Below, one piece after another: positions 39,368-49,969 of a stretch of DNA of 64,000 nt. The position numbers and the translations under genes were made by a program. The notes under the pieces were generated by a model. The model was not told the origin of the DNA. It did no database searches and saw only the letters and a list, made by a program, of their open reading frames with translations. Numbering within the stretch: the stretch's first letter is position 1; every line of letters starts with the position of its first letter. The DNA comes from Marinibaculum pumilum (GTDB taxonomy: Bacteria; Pseudomonadota; Alphaproteobacteria; Ferrovibrionales; Ferrovibrionaceae). The DNA is taken from positions 1 to 64,000 of the forward strand of contig NZ_JBHRTR010000029.1 of NCBI RefSeq assembly GCF_042646425.1, written 5' to 3'.

Positions 39368-39883
39368 TCAGAACCTGGTCGTGGTGGCGGCGTCTTCGCC
39401 GCCGCGCAGATAGCGGGCCAGCTTGAACAGCAGCACCAGCACCATCAGCCCGGTGCCGATCGGCAGCAGGTAGTGCGACGGCCAGATCAGCACCTTGGTC
39501 CCCTGCTCCATGATGAAGGCGCCGATATCCTGCTTCTTCACCGCGTCGAGCCAGCCGCGCCAGGTCAGCAGCGCGAAGATGATCGCGGACAGCAGGGTGG
39601 CGAAGGCGCCCAGATGGTGCTGCGCCCGCATCGGCATCAGCTCTGTCAGCACCTCGACGGTGATATGGCCGTTGCCGCGTTCGCAGAATGCCAGCGGCAG
39701 GAAGGCGACCACCACCATGTAGTAGTTGGAGACCAGGGTGATGGTGGCCGGCACCGGCGCCAGGAAGACGAACTTGCCGATCACGTCGGCGGTGATCTGC
39801 AGCATCATCAGGGCGACGGCGATCGCGCCGACGATGGTCGAGGCATCGATCAGCCGGCCCAGCAGGCGGGAGAGGAAAGTCAT
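39368..39883 (-). CDS. dctQ: TRAP transporter small permease (DctQ type)
   Basis: Four-segment membrane subunit, 171 residues, that pairs with DctM. Typical features are a first segment around residues 12-32 and the motif FCERGNGHITVEVLTELMP after the second segment. Tight spacing to dctM (5 bp) shows co-translation; the gap to dctP is 87 bp. Confidence 0.88.
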   Translation of the reverse strand: MTFLSRLLGRLIDASTIVGAIAVALMMLQITADVIGKFVFLAPVPATITLVSNYYMVVVAFLPLAFCERGNGHITVEVLTELMPMRAQHHLGAFATLLSAIIFALLTWRGWLDAVKKQDIGAFIMEQGTKVLIWPSHYLLPIGTGLMVLVLLFKLARYLRGGEDAATTTRF

Positions 39884-39970
39884 CGGAACTGCGTTTTCAG
39901 GGCCAGGGGCCGCTACCGGGCCAGGGAGCCCGGGCCCGGTAGCGCCGCCTGATGCACCATTCAGAGGATG

Positions 39971-41122
39971 TCAGTCCGTCGCGTAGGTCGCCGGGTCGAC
40001 CTTGGAGAAGACCTGGTCCCAGTAGAGCTTCGCCAGCGCGTCGCGATCGTCGGTCACCGCGCCGTCCTTTGTCAGGCCCTTCCACTTCTCGACCAGGGCG
40101 GAGATCGTGTCGATCTTCGCCGGCACGTTCTCCAGCCCGTAGGCGGAGGTGAACTGCTCGGCGATCACGTCCATGTCGCCCTTCACGAAGGCTTCCGAGG
40201 CGTCGAGCATCTCCGCCGGCGGGTCGATCACCTCGATCCCCTTGGCCTTGGCGTCGGCGATGTTCTTCTTCGCCAGGTCGTTGTAGTCCAGGCTGATATC
40301 GGCCAGCAGCTTCGCCGCCGCCTCGAACATCACCTTGCGCTGTTCCGGGGTCAGCTCCAGCCAGGTGTCGCGGTTGACGTTGGAGGTGCCGGAGCCGGCG
40401 AAGACGCCGCCGGGCACCCGCAGTGTGATGTCCTTGGTCACGTCCATCAGCTGCAGGTTGGTCAGCTCGGGCGCGGAGATCATCGCGCAGTCGATGACGC
40501 CCTGCGACATCGCCTCGTAGATGTCGTTGCCGGGGATGGACACCTTGGTGGCGCCGAAATGCTCCGCCCAGCGGCCGAAATTGGCCGCGCCGGAGCGGAT
40601 CTTCTTGCCCTTCACATCCTCCAGGGTGCGGATCGGGGTGGTGCAGAGCAGGACATAGTCGGTGCTGGCGGCGCCGCCCAGATAGACCTGGTTCTGCCGC
40701 TTATGCTCCGCCAGGCAGTCGGGGCAGTTCAGCATCACGTATTCCAGCATCGCGCCGGCCATCGCCGCGCCCGGCGCCGGCACCTGCTCGCCCGTCGTGA
40801 CCAGCATCGACAGGTTGGCGCCGAGATTGGTCTCCGCATACTCGGCTGGATAGTAGGGGGTCAGCACGTAGCCGATATCGGCGATGCCGTCGCGCAGGCC
40901 GGGCGGCGTCTCCTTCAGGTTCAGCAGCGACAGCGGGAAGACCTTCACCTTCAGGTCGCTGTTCGCTTCCACATACTTGGCGAAATTCTCCAGCCCGATG
41001 GCGGAGGCGCTGCCCGGCGGAAAGCCGACCGCGACCTTCAGGGTGTCGGCCTGCGCGGCCATCGCGCTCAGGCCCAGGCCTAGACCCAGGGCCGACGCGG
41101 CCAGGAGCTTCGTGAGCTTCAT
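39971..41122 (-). CDS. dctP: TRAP transporter solute-binding protein (DctP type)
   Basis: Periplasmic receptor of the TRAP system, 383 residues. A signal peptide covers about residues 1-24 (MKLTKLLAASALGLGLGL... ending AQA). The motif KKIRSGAANFGRWAEHFGATKVSIPGND region and the conserved Arg typical of carboxylate binding are present in EDVKGKKIRSGAANF. The start is ATG 41120-41122 with GGGAGGGAA upstream; a longer frame is rejected. The ligand is unknown, probably an organic acid anion by family precedent. Divergent from the AraC gene. Confidence 0.9.
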   Translation of the reverse strand: MKLTKLLAASALGLGLGLSAMAAQADTLKVAVGFPPGSASAIGLENFAKYVEANSDLKVKVFPLSLLNLKETPPGLRDGIADIGYVLTPYYPAEYAETNLGANLSMLVTTGEQVPAPGAAMAGAMLEYVMLNCPDCLAEHKRQNQVYLGGAASTDYVLLCTTPIRTLEDVKGKKIRSGAANFGRWAEHFGATKVSIPGNDIYEAMSQGVIDCAMISAPELTNLQLMDVTKDITLRVPGGVFAGSGTSNVNRDTWLELTPEQRKVMFEAAAKLLADISLDYNDLAKKNIADAKAKGIEVIDPPAEMLDASEAFVKGDMDVIAEQFTSAYGLENVPAKIDTISALVEKWKGLTKDGAVTDDRDALAKLYWDQVFSKVDPATYATD

Positions 41123-41341
41123 GATGGTTCCCTCCCGTTTCGAATGGCGGCGCATGCGGCCTGCGCCGCGACAGTTCCGAGGCAAGTCCGCCAGGTGACG
41201 GCCGTCCGCGCCGGCGCATCGCCGCAGCGCCAGGGCCGGCCCTGTCGTGGTGTTTGGCGAAGGCAGTCGGCGCCCCCCCGATGTCGGGTTCCGAGGGGCA
41301 ACCGACCGGCCGGAGCAACCGGTACCGCACTCCGCGCTTAA

Positions 41342-41370
41342 ATGAAACGAACTCAGTTAAAATGAGTCAA
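41342..41370 (-). promoter_or_regulatory. dctP promoter with palindromic operator
   Basis: On the minus strand TTGACT (41365-41370) and TTTCAT (41342-41347) are 17 bp apart. The palindrome ACTCAGTTAAAATGAGT (41351-41367, 5 bp arms, 7 bp centre) overlaps the -35 and fills the spacer, so a bound protein would block RNA polymerase. The leader to the dctP ATG is about 210 nt. It is the mirror image of the site at 41469-41497. Confidence 0.65.
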
Positions 41371-41468
41371 GATCATTCTTGAACCGACCGATCATGCTGC
41401 ACTGCAGCAAAAACCGTTGTGCATCAAGGACTGCCAGCTGCCGCCGGATCCTTGCAGGTGGGTGTTTC

Positions 41469-41497
41469 TTGACTCACTTAAACTGAGTACGTCTTCA
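41469..41497 (+). promoter_or_regulatory. araC-side promoter with the same palindromic operator
   Basis: TTGACT (41469-41474) and TCTTCA (41492-41497) are 17 bp apart. ACTCACTTAAACTGAGT (41472-41488) is the inverted copy of the dctP-side palindrome. The centres of the two palindromes are 121 bp apart, about 11.5 helical turns. The palindromic form suits a TetR dimer (gene at 37157) better than an AraC protein; this is inference. Confidence 0.6.
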
Positions 41498-41553
41498 ATA
41501 GTGGCAGGCTGCGGATGTAGGCAGCGGCGGCGCCACCGAGGGAGGAGAGCCAG

Positions 41554-42357
41554 GTGAGAATGCTGGGCGAGGACAACCCGAACGTGATGCTGATCGGCCA
41601 CGAGCGGCTGTTCTACAACGGCCTGCTGGGCCGGGCCTGCCGCCTGCGCGCGCCCGGCGCCTTCGTGATCTATGCCGCGCCGGTCGGCAGCTTCGGCCTT
41701 TCCGTCGCTGGCGGGCCGATCCAGCGGCGGCGCATCGCCACCGTGCGCCCCTATGTCGCCCACCGGGTCACCAGCTCGAGCGATCTGATCAGCGTGCTGA
41801 TGATCGAGCCGGAAAGCGTCGCCGAGGATCAGCTGCAGGCCCTGGAGGCACGAAGCGCAACGCCGGCCGGCGCGGCCGAAATCGATGCGAGGATCGAAGC
41901 CGCCAGGGCCGCGCTGGCCGGCACGACGGACTGCAGCGGCTTCGCCACGGATGATTTCGACCGCCTGTTCCTGGGCCGTCTGCTGGCGCCGCGCCGGCTG
42001 GACGAGCGGATCGAACGGACCATCCGCCATCTGGTGCACGACCTGCCCGCCGCGACCGTGACGGCGGAGGATTGCGCCCGCGAGGCCGGCCTGTCGAAAT
42101 CCCGTTACCTGCACCTGTTCAGCCAGGAAACCGGCCTGCGCTTCCGGTCGGTCCGCATGTGGAAGCGTGCCCGGGCGCTGATGCCCCACGTCAACGGGCC
42201 GGAGAACCTGACCCATGTCGCGATGGACCTGGGCTATCCGGATTCCACCCATTTCAGCCATTCGATCCGGCGCATCTACGGCCTGACCCCGAGTTCGATC
42301 TTCCGCGGCTCGCGCCAGTTGCGGATCGTGGCCGGCGCGCATTGCCCTGCGGCCTGA
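41554..42357 (+). CDS. AraC-family transcriptional regulator
   Basis: DNA-binding regulator, 267 residues. The C-terminal double helix-turn-helix covers about residues 165-260, with TAEDCAREAGLSKSRYLHLF and the second helix region HVAMDLGYPDSTHFSHSIRRIYG, a good AraC signature. The N-terminal part (about 1-150) is a probable small beta-barrel ligand domain. The GTG at 41554 has GGAGGAG six bases upstream; an ATG two codons later is the alternative. It probably responds to the TRAP substrate or to a downstream metabolite. Confidence 0.85.
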   Translation: MRMLGEDNPNVMLIGHERLFYNGLLGRACRLRAPGAFVIYAAPVGSFGLSVAGGPIQRRRIATVRPYVAHRVTSSSDLISVLMIEPESVAEDQLQALEARSATPAGAAEIDARIEAARAALAGTTDCSGFATDDFDRLFLGRLLAPRRLDERIERTIRHLVHDLPAATVTAEDCAREAGLSKSRYLHLFSQETGLRFRSVRMWKRARALMPHVNGPENLTHVAMDLGYPDSTHFSHSIRRIYGLTPSSIFRGSRQLRIVAGAHCPAA

Positions 42358-42386
42358 GATCGGCGGCGGCAGCGTCCAGGCAGCGT

Positions 42387-43196
42387 TCAGAACAGGGAGA
42401 GGGACAAGCCCCCATCCACCACCAGGCTCGCCCCGGTGACGAAGGCCCCCGCAGGCGAGGAGAGATAGAGCACTGCGTTGCCGATCTCCTCCGGCAGGCC
42501 GAGCCGCCCGAGCGGGGTCCGGCCTTCGATCCGCGCCTGGGTTTCAGCGTCGAAGGCATCGGCCAGGCTGGTCTGGATCAGTCCCGGCAGGACGGTATTG
42601 GCCCGGATGCCGTCGGGGCCATGCTCCAGGGCGAAGCTGCGGCTCATGCCGGTCAGCGCCGATTTCAGGGTGCCGTAGAGCGCCAGCATGGTCTGCGGAT
42701 GCATGGCCGCCACCGAGGAGATGTTGACGATGCTGCCGCCGCCGCGCGGCTTCATCAACCGGACGGCCGCGGTCGACAGGAACCAGTGACCCTGCAGGTT
42801 GACCTCCACCGTCTTGGCGAACAGCCCCGGATCGGTGTCGGCGATGCTGCGCCAGGGGCTCAGCACCGCATTGTTGACCAGGATGTCGAGGCCGCCATGG
42901 GCGGCCTGCAGATGGGCCTCCATCGCCTCGATATCGGCGAGCCGGCCGACATGGCAGGCGCGAGCCTCCGCCTTCAGCCCCTCGTCACGCAGGGCCGCGA
43001 CCACCGATTCGCAGGCCTCCGCCTTGCGGCTGGAAATCACGACATGGGCGCCGGCCTGTGCCAGGACGCGCGCTGTGGCGGCACCGATCCCCTGGCTGGA
43101 ACCGGTGACCAGGGCGACCTGGCCGTCCAGGCGGAACGCCGCCGGCAGGGCGGCACGGTCACCGGCTGTCGCCGGGCCGGGTTTCGGATCGTCCAT
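42387..43196 (-). CDS. Short-chain dehydrogenase/reductase
   Basis: NAD(P)-dependent classical SDR, 269 residues. The cofactor motif is TGSSQGIG, the NNAG-type motif reads NNAV, and the catalytic Ser (NISSVAAM) and Tyr-Lys (YGTLK) are intact. A C-terminal GASLVVDGGLSLS is typical. The ATG at 43194-43196 is preceded by GGGGAGG. Divergent from the substrate-binding protein gene. In atu-type clusters an SDR (AtuB/AtuG) is thought to oxidise a terpenol or hydroxyacyl intermediate; that role here is inference from position. Confidence 0.88.
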   Translation of the reverse strand: MDDPKPGPATAGDRAALPAAFRLDGQVALVTGSSQGIGAATARVLAQAGAHVVISSRKAEACESVVAALRDEGLKAEARACHVGRLADIEAMEAHLQAAHGGLDILVNNAVLSPWRSIADTDPGLFAKTVEVNLQGHWFLSTAAVRLMKPRGGGSIVNISSVAAMHPQTMLALYGTLKSALTGMSRSFALEHGPDGIRANTVLPGLIQTSLADAFDAETQARIEGRTPLGRLGLPEEIGNAVLYLSSPAGAFVTGASLVVDGGLSLSLF

Positions 43197-43224
43197 CGCA
43201 TGCCTCCCCCTGATCGGTCGCATC

Positions 43225-43252
43225 GCCTGTAGCGGAGGGCCTGTAGCGGAGG
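43225..43252. repeat. Two tandem 14 bp units
   Basis: GCCTGTAGCGGAGG occurs twice in direct succession in the divergent SDR/substrate-binding-protein intergenic region. Confidence 0.6.
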
Positions 43253-43293
43253 GCGGCCGGCTTGTGCAAACGCGCTGCCGGCCGCGTAGCCAG

Positions 43294-43307
43294 TTGACGC
43301 AAGTCAG
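43294..43307 (+). promoter_or_regulatory. CRP/FNR-type box
   Basis: TTGACGCAAGTCAG is one base from the symmetrical TTGAC-N4-GTCAA form of FNR/FixK-family sites. It lies 108 bp before the start codon of the substrate-binding protein and about 100 bp before the SDR start on the other strand, so it could act on either gene. No matching -35/-10 pair is obvious. Confidence 0.4.
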
Positions 43308-43415
43308 GACGCCCCGAACCCGCCATAGATCCTGCCGTCTGCCATCCGCGGGATGGCGGCAGGCCGTGCCCGGACCGGAAGGGCCGGCGAAGGACCATTC
43401 GGGAGGAGCGGAACG

Positions 43416-44642
43416 ATGAGATTTGGCAAGCCTGGAACGGCCGGCATGGCAGTCGCTGCGGCGATCGCCGGTGGCCTGGCCTGGGGCGGCGCGCAGGCCG
43501 CCGAATACGGCCCCGGCGCCTCGGAGACGGAGATCCTGATCGGCAACACGATGCCCTATAGCGGGCCGGTCTCCGCCTACGGCACGATCGGCAAACTGGT
43601 TTCCGTCTGCCTGGACAAGAAGAACGCAGAGGGCGGGGTGAACGGCCGCAAGGTCCGCTATATCAGCCTGGACGACGGCTACAGCCCGCCGAAGACGGTG
43701 GAGCAGACCCGCAAGCTGGTGGAGCGGGAGAAGGTGCTGGGCGTGGTGCAGAGCCTGGGCACGCCGACCTCCTTCTCGGTCCGGAAATACCTGAACCAGA
43801 AGAAGGTGCCGCAGCTGCTGATCGCCTCCGGCGGGTCCATGTGGGGGGATTACGAGAACTATCCCTGGACCATGGGCTACCAGCCCGCCTACCGGACCGA
43901 GGGCCAGATCTACGGCAAGTATGTCGCCGCCAACTATCCCGGCGCCAAGATCGCCGTGCTCTACCAGAACGACGATTTCGGCAAGGACTACCTGACCGGC
44001 TTCAAGGAGGGCCTTGGCGACAAGACCGACCTGATCGTCGCCGAGGAGACCTACGAGTCGACCGACCCGACGGTGGACTCGCAGATCATCAACCTGGCCA
44101 ATAGCGGCGCCGACACCTTCCTGAACATCACCACCGCGAAGTTCGCCGCGCAGTCGATCCGCAAGATGGCGGATATCGGCTGGCAGCCGATGCACTTCCT
44201 GAACAACACCTCCAACTCCATCGGCGCGGTGCTGAAGCCGGCCGGCCTGGACAAGTCGGTCGACATCATCTCCGCCGACTACCTGAAGGATCCGACCGAT
44301 CCGGAATGGCAGGACGACGAGGACTTCAAGGCCTGGCTCGACTTCATGGAGAACGACTTCAAGGGCGACAAGCTGGACAAGCTGAACGTCTATGCCTGGT
44401 CGACCTGCCACGCGCTGATCCACATCCTGGAGAAGATGGGCGACACCCTGACCCGGGAGAACATGCTGAAGCAGGCCGAGGATCTCGACTTCGAGCCGCC
44501 GATGCTGCTGCCGGGGATCCGGGTGAAGACCGGCCCGCAGGACCATTTCCCGATCGAGCAGATGCAGCTGATCCGCTTCAACGGCGAGGCCTGGGAACGG
44601 TTCGGCGACATCATCGACGTCAGCGGCACCGCGTCGAACTGA
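43416..44642 (+). CDS. Liv-type ABC transporter substrate-binding protein
   Basis: Periplasmic binding protein of the branched-chain amino acid (HAAT) family, 408 residues. A signal peptide covers about residues 1-30 (ending AQAAE). Family features include ILIGNTMPYSGPVSAYG, EREKVLGVVQSLGTPTS, AVLYQNDDFGKDYLTGFKEG and the C-terminal IEQMQLIRFNGEAWERFGD. It has the length of the aromatic/short-chain acid-type receptors rather than LivJ. No permease or ATPase genes are in the window. GGGAGGAG precedes the ATG. It stands directly before the catabolic cluster and may import its substrate. Confidence 0.88.
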   Translation: MRFGKPGTAGMAVAAAIAGGLAWGGAQAAEYGPGASETEILIGNTMPYSGPVSAYGTIGKLVSVCLDKKNAEGGVNGRKVRYISLDDGYSPPKTVEQTRKLVEREKVLGVVQSLGTPTSFSVRKYLNQKKVPQLLIASGGSMWGDYENYPWTMGYQPAYRTEGQIYGKYVAANYPGAKIAVLYQNDDFGKDYLTGFKEGLGDKTDLIVAEETYESTDPTVDSQIINLANSGADTFLNITTAKFAAQSIRKMADIGWQPMHFLNNTSNSIGAVLKPAGLDKSVDIISADYLKDPTDPEWQDDEDFKAWLDFMENDFKGDKLDKLNVYAWSTCHALIHILEKMGDTLTRENMLKQAEDLDFEPPMLLPGIRVKTGPQDHFPIEQMQLIRFNGEAWERFGDIIDVSGTASN

Positions 44643-44648
44643 TCGCGG

Positions 44649-44714
44649 CGCCGGCGGCAGGCGGGGGCCCCGCAACGGGCTTCCGCCGCGCTGGCGCGCC
44701 GCCTGCCGCCGGCG
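44649..44714 (+). terminator. Long-armed hairpin after the substrate-binding protein gene
   Basis: A perfect 16 bp inverted repeat, CGCCGGCGGCAGGCGG (44649-44664) and CCGCCTGCCGCCGGCG (44699-44714), with a 34 bp loop, starts 6 bp beyond the stop codon. No T tract is seen. It could terminate, attenuate or protect the 3' end of the highly expressed receptor mRNA. It abuts the N gap, which may reflect sequencing trouble at the structure. Confidence 0.6.
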
Positions 44715-44753
44715 GATAGTGGCGGCAACCGGGCGCCCGGAAGACCCGGATCG

Positions 44754-44797
44754 NNNNNNNNNNNNNNNNNNNNNNNNNNNNNNNNNNNNNNNNNNNN
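44754..44797. other. Assembly gap (44 N)
   Basis: Forty-four undetermined bases. The true distance may differ, so the link between the substrate-binding protein gene and the downstream cluster relies on scaffolding. Confidence 1.
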
Positions 44798-44823
44798 GCC
44801 GAAAGGCGGGGGAGGAGAACGCG

Positions 44824-46488
<1,665 letters not shown>

Positions 46489-46528
46489 GCGACCGGACCG
46501 AGATCAGATCGAGGCTGAGGAAACAACC

Positions 46529-48334
46529 GTGAGCGAGAAAATCATCCGGGTCGGCGGCGCCAGCGGCTATTGGGGCGAAAGCGCCATGGCCACGCCGCAA
46601 TTTCTGCAGGCCGGCGGCCTGGACTATATCGTCTACGACTATCTGGCCGAGATCACGATGTCGATCATGGCCCGCGCCCGGGCGAAGGACCCGGAGGCCG
46701 GCTATGCCCGCGACTTCGTCTCCGTCGTGCTGAAGCAGAACCTGGCCGAGATCGCCCGCCAGGGCGTGAAGCTGATCTCCAATGCCGGCGGGGTGAATCC
46801 GCGCGCCTGTGGCGCGGCGGCGCGCGCCCTGATCGAACAGGCCGGGCTGGACCTGAAGGTCGCCGTGGTGCTGGGCGACGACCTGATGGGCCAGAAGGAC
46901 GCGCTGCAGGCGAAGGAGATGTTCTCCGGCGCCGACTTCCCCGACCCGGCGCGGCTGGCCAGCATCAACGCCTATCTCGGCGCCTTCCCGATCGCCGCCG
47001 CCCTGGCGGAGGGTGCCGACATCGTGATCACCGGCCGCTGCGTGGACAGCGCTGTCACCCTGGGCGCCTGCATCCATGAATTCGGCTGGGCGCCGGAGGA
47101 CTGGGACCGGCTGGCCGGCGGCACCCTGGCCGGCCACCTGCTGGAATGCGGCCCGCAGGCGACCGGCGGCAACTTCACCGACTGGGAGAAGGTGGTGAAG
47201 AGCATCGACCGGATCGGCTATCCGATCGGCGAGATCCGCGCCGACGGCAGCTTCGACGTGGTGAAGCCGGACGGCACCGGCGGCCTGGTCAATGTCGGCA
47301 CGGTGTCGGAGCAGATGCTCTACGAGATCGGCGACCCGCAGGCCTATATCGTGCCGGACGTGGTCTGCGACTTCTCCGAGGTGCGGATCGACCAGGCCGG
47401 CCCCGACCGGGTCCGCGTCTCCGGTGCCCGCGGCTATCCCGCCCCCGACAGCTACAAGGTCAGCGCCACCTACATGGACGGCTGGCGCGGCGGCAGCTAC
47501 TTCACCTTCTACGGCGTGGATGCCGACCGGAAGGCGAAGGGCTTCGCCGACGGCGCGCTGCGCCGGGCGGAGGCCGCGCTGCGCGCCTCCAACCTGGGCG
47601 CGTTCAGCGAGACCGATGTCGAGGTGCTGGGCGCGGAGAGCCAGTTCGGCAGCGGCCGGCGGATCGAGGCCCCGCGCGAGGTGGTGCTGAAGCTCGCCGC
47701 CAAGCATCCCGACCAGGCCGGCATCGGCATCCTGCTGCGGGAAGCCACCGGCATCGGCCTGGCCAGCCCGCCCGGCCTGTCCGGCTTCTCCGGCGGCGGC
47801 CGGTCGAAGCCCTCCCCCGTCGTGCGCCTGTTCTCCTTCCTGCAGCCCAAGGCGGAGGTTCCTGTCACCATCGAGCTTGACGGCCGCGACATCCCCTTCG
47901 CAGCCACGAAGACCGCCGCCTTCGACCCGGCCGCGATCGTGCGGCCGGAACCGCCGGCCGCGCCGGCGGCAGATGCCGACATGGTCGAGGTGCCGCTGAT
48001 CGCGCTGGCCTGGGGCCGCAGCGGCGACAAGGGCGACAAGGCCAATGTCGGCATCATCGCCCGCAAGGCGGAGTACCTGCCCTATATCTGGGCGGCCCTG
48101 ACCGAAGACAGGATCGCGGACTGCTTCGGCCATTTCCTGAAAGGACGGGCGGAGCGCTTCCTGATGCCCGGACCGCATGCGATGAACATCCTGATGCACG
48201 AGGTGCTGGGCGGTGGCGGCGTCGCCAGCCTGCGCAACGATGCGCAGGGGAAGGGCTATGCCCAGGTGTTGCTGGCGCAGGCCATCGCGGTGCCGCGCGA
48301 AATGGCGCGGGCCGCGCAGGCGGAGGCCGCCTGA
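46529..48334 (+). CDS. AtuA-type acyclic terpene utilisation protein (DUF1446)
   Basis: Homologue of AtuA, a protein needed for acyclic terpene catabolism in Pseudomonas but of unknown biochemical role; 601 residues. The DUF1446 core begins IIRVGGASGYWGES and contains SNAGGVNPRACG and ADIVITGRCVDSAVTLG. A separate C-terminal domain starts near residue 485 (PLIALAWGRSGDKGDKANVGIIAR) as in full-length AtuA. The start is a GTG at 46529 with TGAGGAAA upstream. Its last base overlaps the ATG of the carboxyltransferase gene, so the two are coupled. Confidence 0.85.
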   Translation: MSEKIIRVGGASGYWGESAMATPQFLQAGGLDYIVYDYLAEITMSIMARARAKDPEAGYARDFVSVVLKQNLAEIARQGVKLISNAGGVNPRACGAAARALIEQAGLDLKVAVVLGDDLMGQKDALQAKEMFSGADFPDPARLASINAYLGAFPIAAALAEGADIVITGRCVDSAVTLGACIHEFGWAPEDWDRLAGGTLAGHLLECGPQATGGNFTDWEKVVKSIDRIGYPIGEIRADGSFDVVKPDGTGGLVNVGTVSEQMLYEIGDPQAYIVPDVVCDFSEVRIDQAGPDRVRVSGARGYPAPDSYKVSATYMDGWRGGSYFTFYGVDADRKAKGFADGALRRAEAALRASNLGAFSETDVEVLGAESQFGSGRRIEAPREVVLKLAAKHPDQAGIGILLREATGIGLASPPGLSGFSGGGRSKPSPVVRLFSFLQPKAEVPVTIELDGRDIPFAATKTAAFDPAAIVRPEPPAAPAADADMVEVPLIALAWGRSGDKGDKANVGIIARKAEYLPYIWAALTEDRIADCFGHFLKGRAERFLMPGPHAMNILMHEVLGGGGVASLRNDAQGKGYAQVLLAQAIAVPREMARAAQAEAA

Positions 48335-49956
48335 TGACCGCCTTCGCCTCCCGTCTCGCCACCGCCAGCGACAGCTATGCCGCAAATCGCCAGGACATGC
48401 TCGCCCTGATCGACGAGGTGCAGCGCCTGAAGGCCCGCGCCGAAGCCCTGTCGGAAAAGCGGCGGCCGCGCTTCGAGGAACGCGGCCAGCTGACCCCGCG
48501 GGAGCGGCTTCTGCGCCTGCTGGACCCCGGCATGCCGTTCCTGGAGCTCTACGGCCTGGCGGATTTCTGCGTCGACACCGACGACCGCGAGAAGTCGATC
48601 CCCGGCGCCAGCGCGCTGGCCGGCATCGGCTTCGTCAGCGGCCTGCGCTGCCTGGTCTATGTCGACGACAGCGGGATCAATGCCGGCGCCTCCACCAAGA
48701 TGTCGGGGGACAAGCTGCGCTGCTGCCTGGACGTGGCGATCCGGCACAAGCTGCCCTTCGTCCACCTGGTGGAAAGTGCCGGCGCCAACCTGATGCAGTA
48801 CGAGGTGGCGCAATGGGCGGTCGGCGGCGGCATCTTCTACCGCCTGGCCCGCCTCAGCGCGCTGGGCATCCCCACGGTCGCGGTGCTGCACGGCCCGGCG
48901 ACCGCCGGCGGCGCCTACATGCCGGGCATGAGCGACTATGTCGTCAGCGTGCGGGGCCGCGGCCGGGCGTCGCTGGGCGGCGCGGCACTGGTGCGGGCGG
49001 CCACCGGCGAGGTCTCCGACGAGGAGGAACTGGCCGGCACCGACATGCACGCCACCACCTCCGGCCTGGTGGAATTCTCCGCCGAGGACGATGCGGAGGC
49101 CTTGCTGATCGCCCGCCGGCTGCTGGCCGGGCTGGACTGGAACAAGGGCTGCGCGCCGCCGCAGCGCCGGCCGTTTACCGAGCCGCTCTACGACCCGGAC
49201 GAAATCGCCGGGCTGGTGCCGATCGACTATCGCCGCCCCTACGACGTACGGGAGCTGTCGGCGCGCTTCCTGGACGGCTCCGCCTTCGAGGATTTCAAGC
49301 CGCGCTACGGCGTCTCGACCATCTGCCTGCAGGGGTCGATCTACGGCCATGCCTGCGGCATCGTCGGCAATAACGGCCCGATCGACCCGGCCGGCGCCAC
49401 CAAGGCGGCGCAGTTCTTCCAGCTCTGCGACCAGGCGGAACTGCCGATCATCTTCCTCAGCAACACCACCGGCTACATGGTCGGCCGCGCCTACGAGCAG
49501 GCCGGCATGATCAAGCACGGCTCGAAGATGATCCAGGCGGTGTCGAACGTCCGGGTGCCGAAGATCACCCTCTATATCGGCGCCAGCTTCGGCGCCGGGA
49601 ACTATGGCATGGCGGGGTACGGCTACGACCCCGACTTCCTGTTCACCTGGCCGAACGCGCTGACCGGCGTTATGGGCGGCGAGCAGGCGGCGCTGACCAT
49701 GGACCAGGTCGCCCGCGGCGGTGCCGCGCGGCGCGGCCAGCCGGTCGACGAGGCGGCGCTGGCCAAGCAGAAGGAGCGGCTGATCCGCCATTTCGACAGC
49801 CAGTCGGACGCCTTCTACACGTCCGGCCGGATGCTGGACCAGGGGATCATCGACCCGCGCGACACGCGCCGGGTGCTGGGCTTCGCGCTGGAGACCTGCC
49901 GGGAGGGGCGCAGCCGGCGCCTGCATCCCAACGCCTTCGGCGTGGCACGAATGTAA
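48334..49956 (+). CDS. Acyl-CoA carboxylase, carboxyltransferase (beta) subunit, AtuC/MccB-like
   Basis: Transfers the carboxyl group from carboxybiotin to an unsaturated branched acyl-CoA; 540 residues. Two crotonase-fold halves are seen, with the conserved RERLLRLLDPG, GPATAGGAYMPGMSD and GASFGAGNYGMAGYGYDP. The size and motifs fit the methylcrotonyl-CoA/geranyl-CoA group. The neighbourhood (AtuA homologue upstream, hydratase and biotin carboxylase downstream) favours the geranyl-CoA-type enzyme, but the two substrates cannot be distinguished by eye. Confidence 0.88.
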   Translation: MTAFASRLATASDSYAANRQDMLALIDEVQRLKARAEALSEKRRPRFEERGQLTPRERLLRLLDPGMPFLELYGLADFCVDTDDREKSIPGASALAGIGFVSGLRCLVYVDDSGINAGASTKMSGDKLRCCLDVAIRHKLPFVHLVESAGANLMQYEVAQWAVGGGIFYRLARLSALGIPTVAVLHGPATAGGAYMPGMSDYVVSVRGRGRASLGGAALVRAATGEVSDEEELAGTDMHATTSGLVEFSAEDDAEALLIARRLLAGLDWNKGCAPPQRRPFTEPLYDPDEIAGLVPIDYRRPYDVRELSARFLDGSAFEDFKPRYGVSTICLQGSIYGHACGIVGNNGPIDPAGATKAAQFFQLCDQAELPIIFLSNTTGYMVGRAYEQAGMIKHGSKMIQAVSNVRVPKITLYIGASFGAGNYGMAGYGYDPDFLFTWPNALTGVMGGEQAALTMDQVARGGAARRGQPVDEAALAKQKERLIRHFDSQSDAFYTSGRMLDQGIIDPRDTRRVLGFALETCREGRSRRLHPNAFGVARM

Positions 49957-49969
49957 GGGGGCGGAGAGC

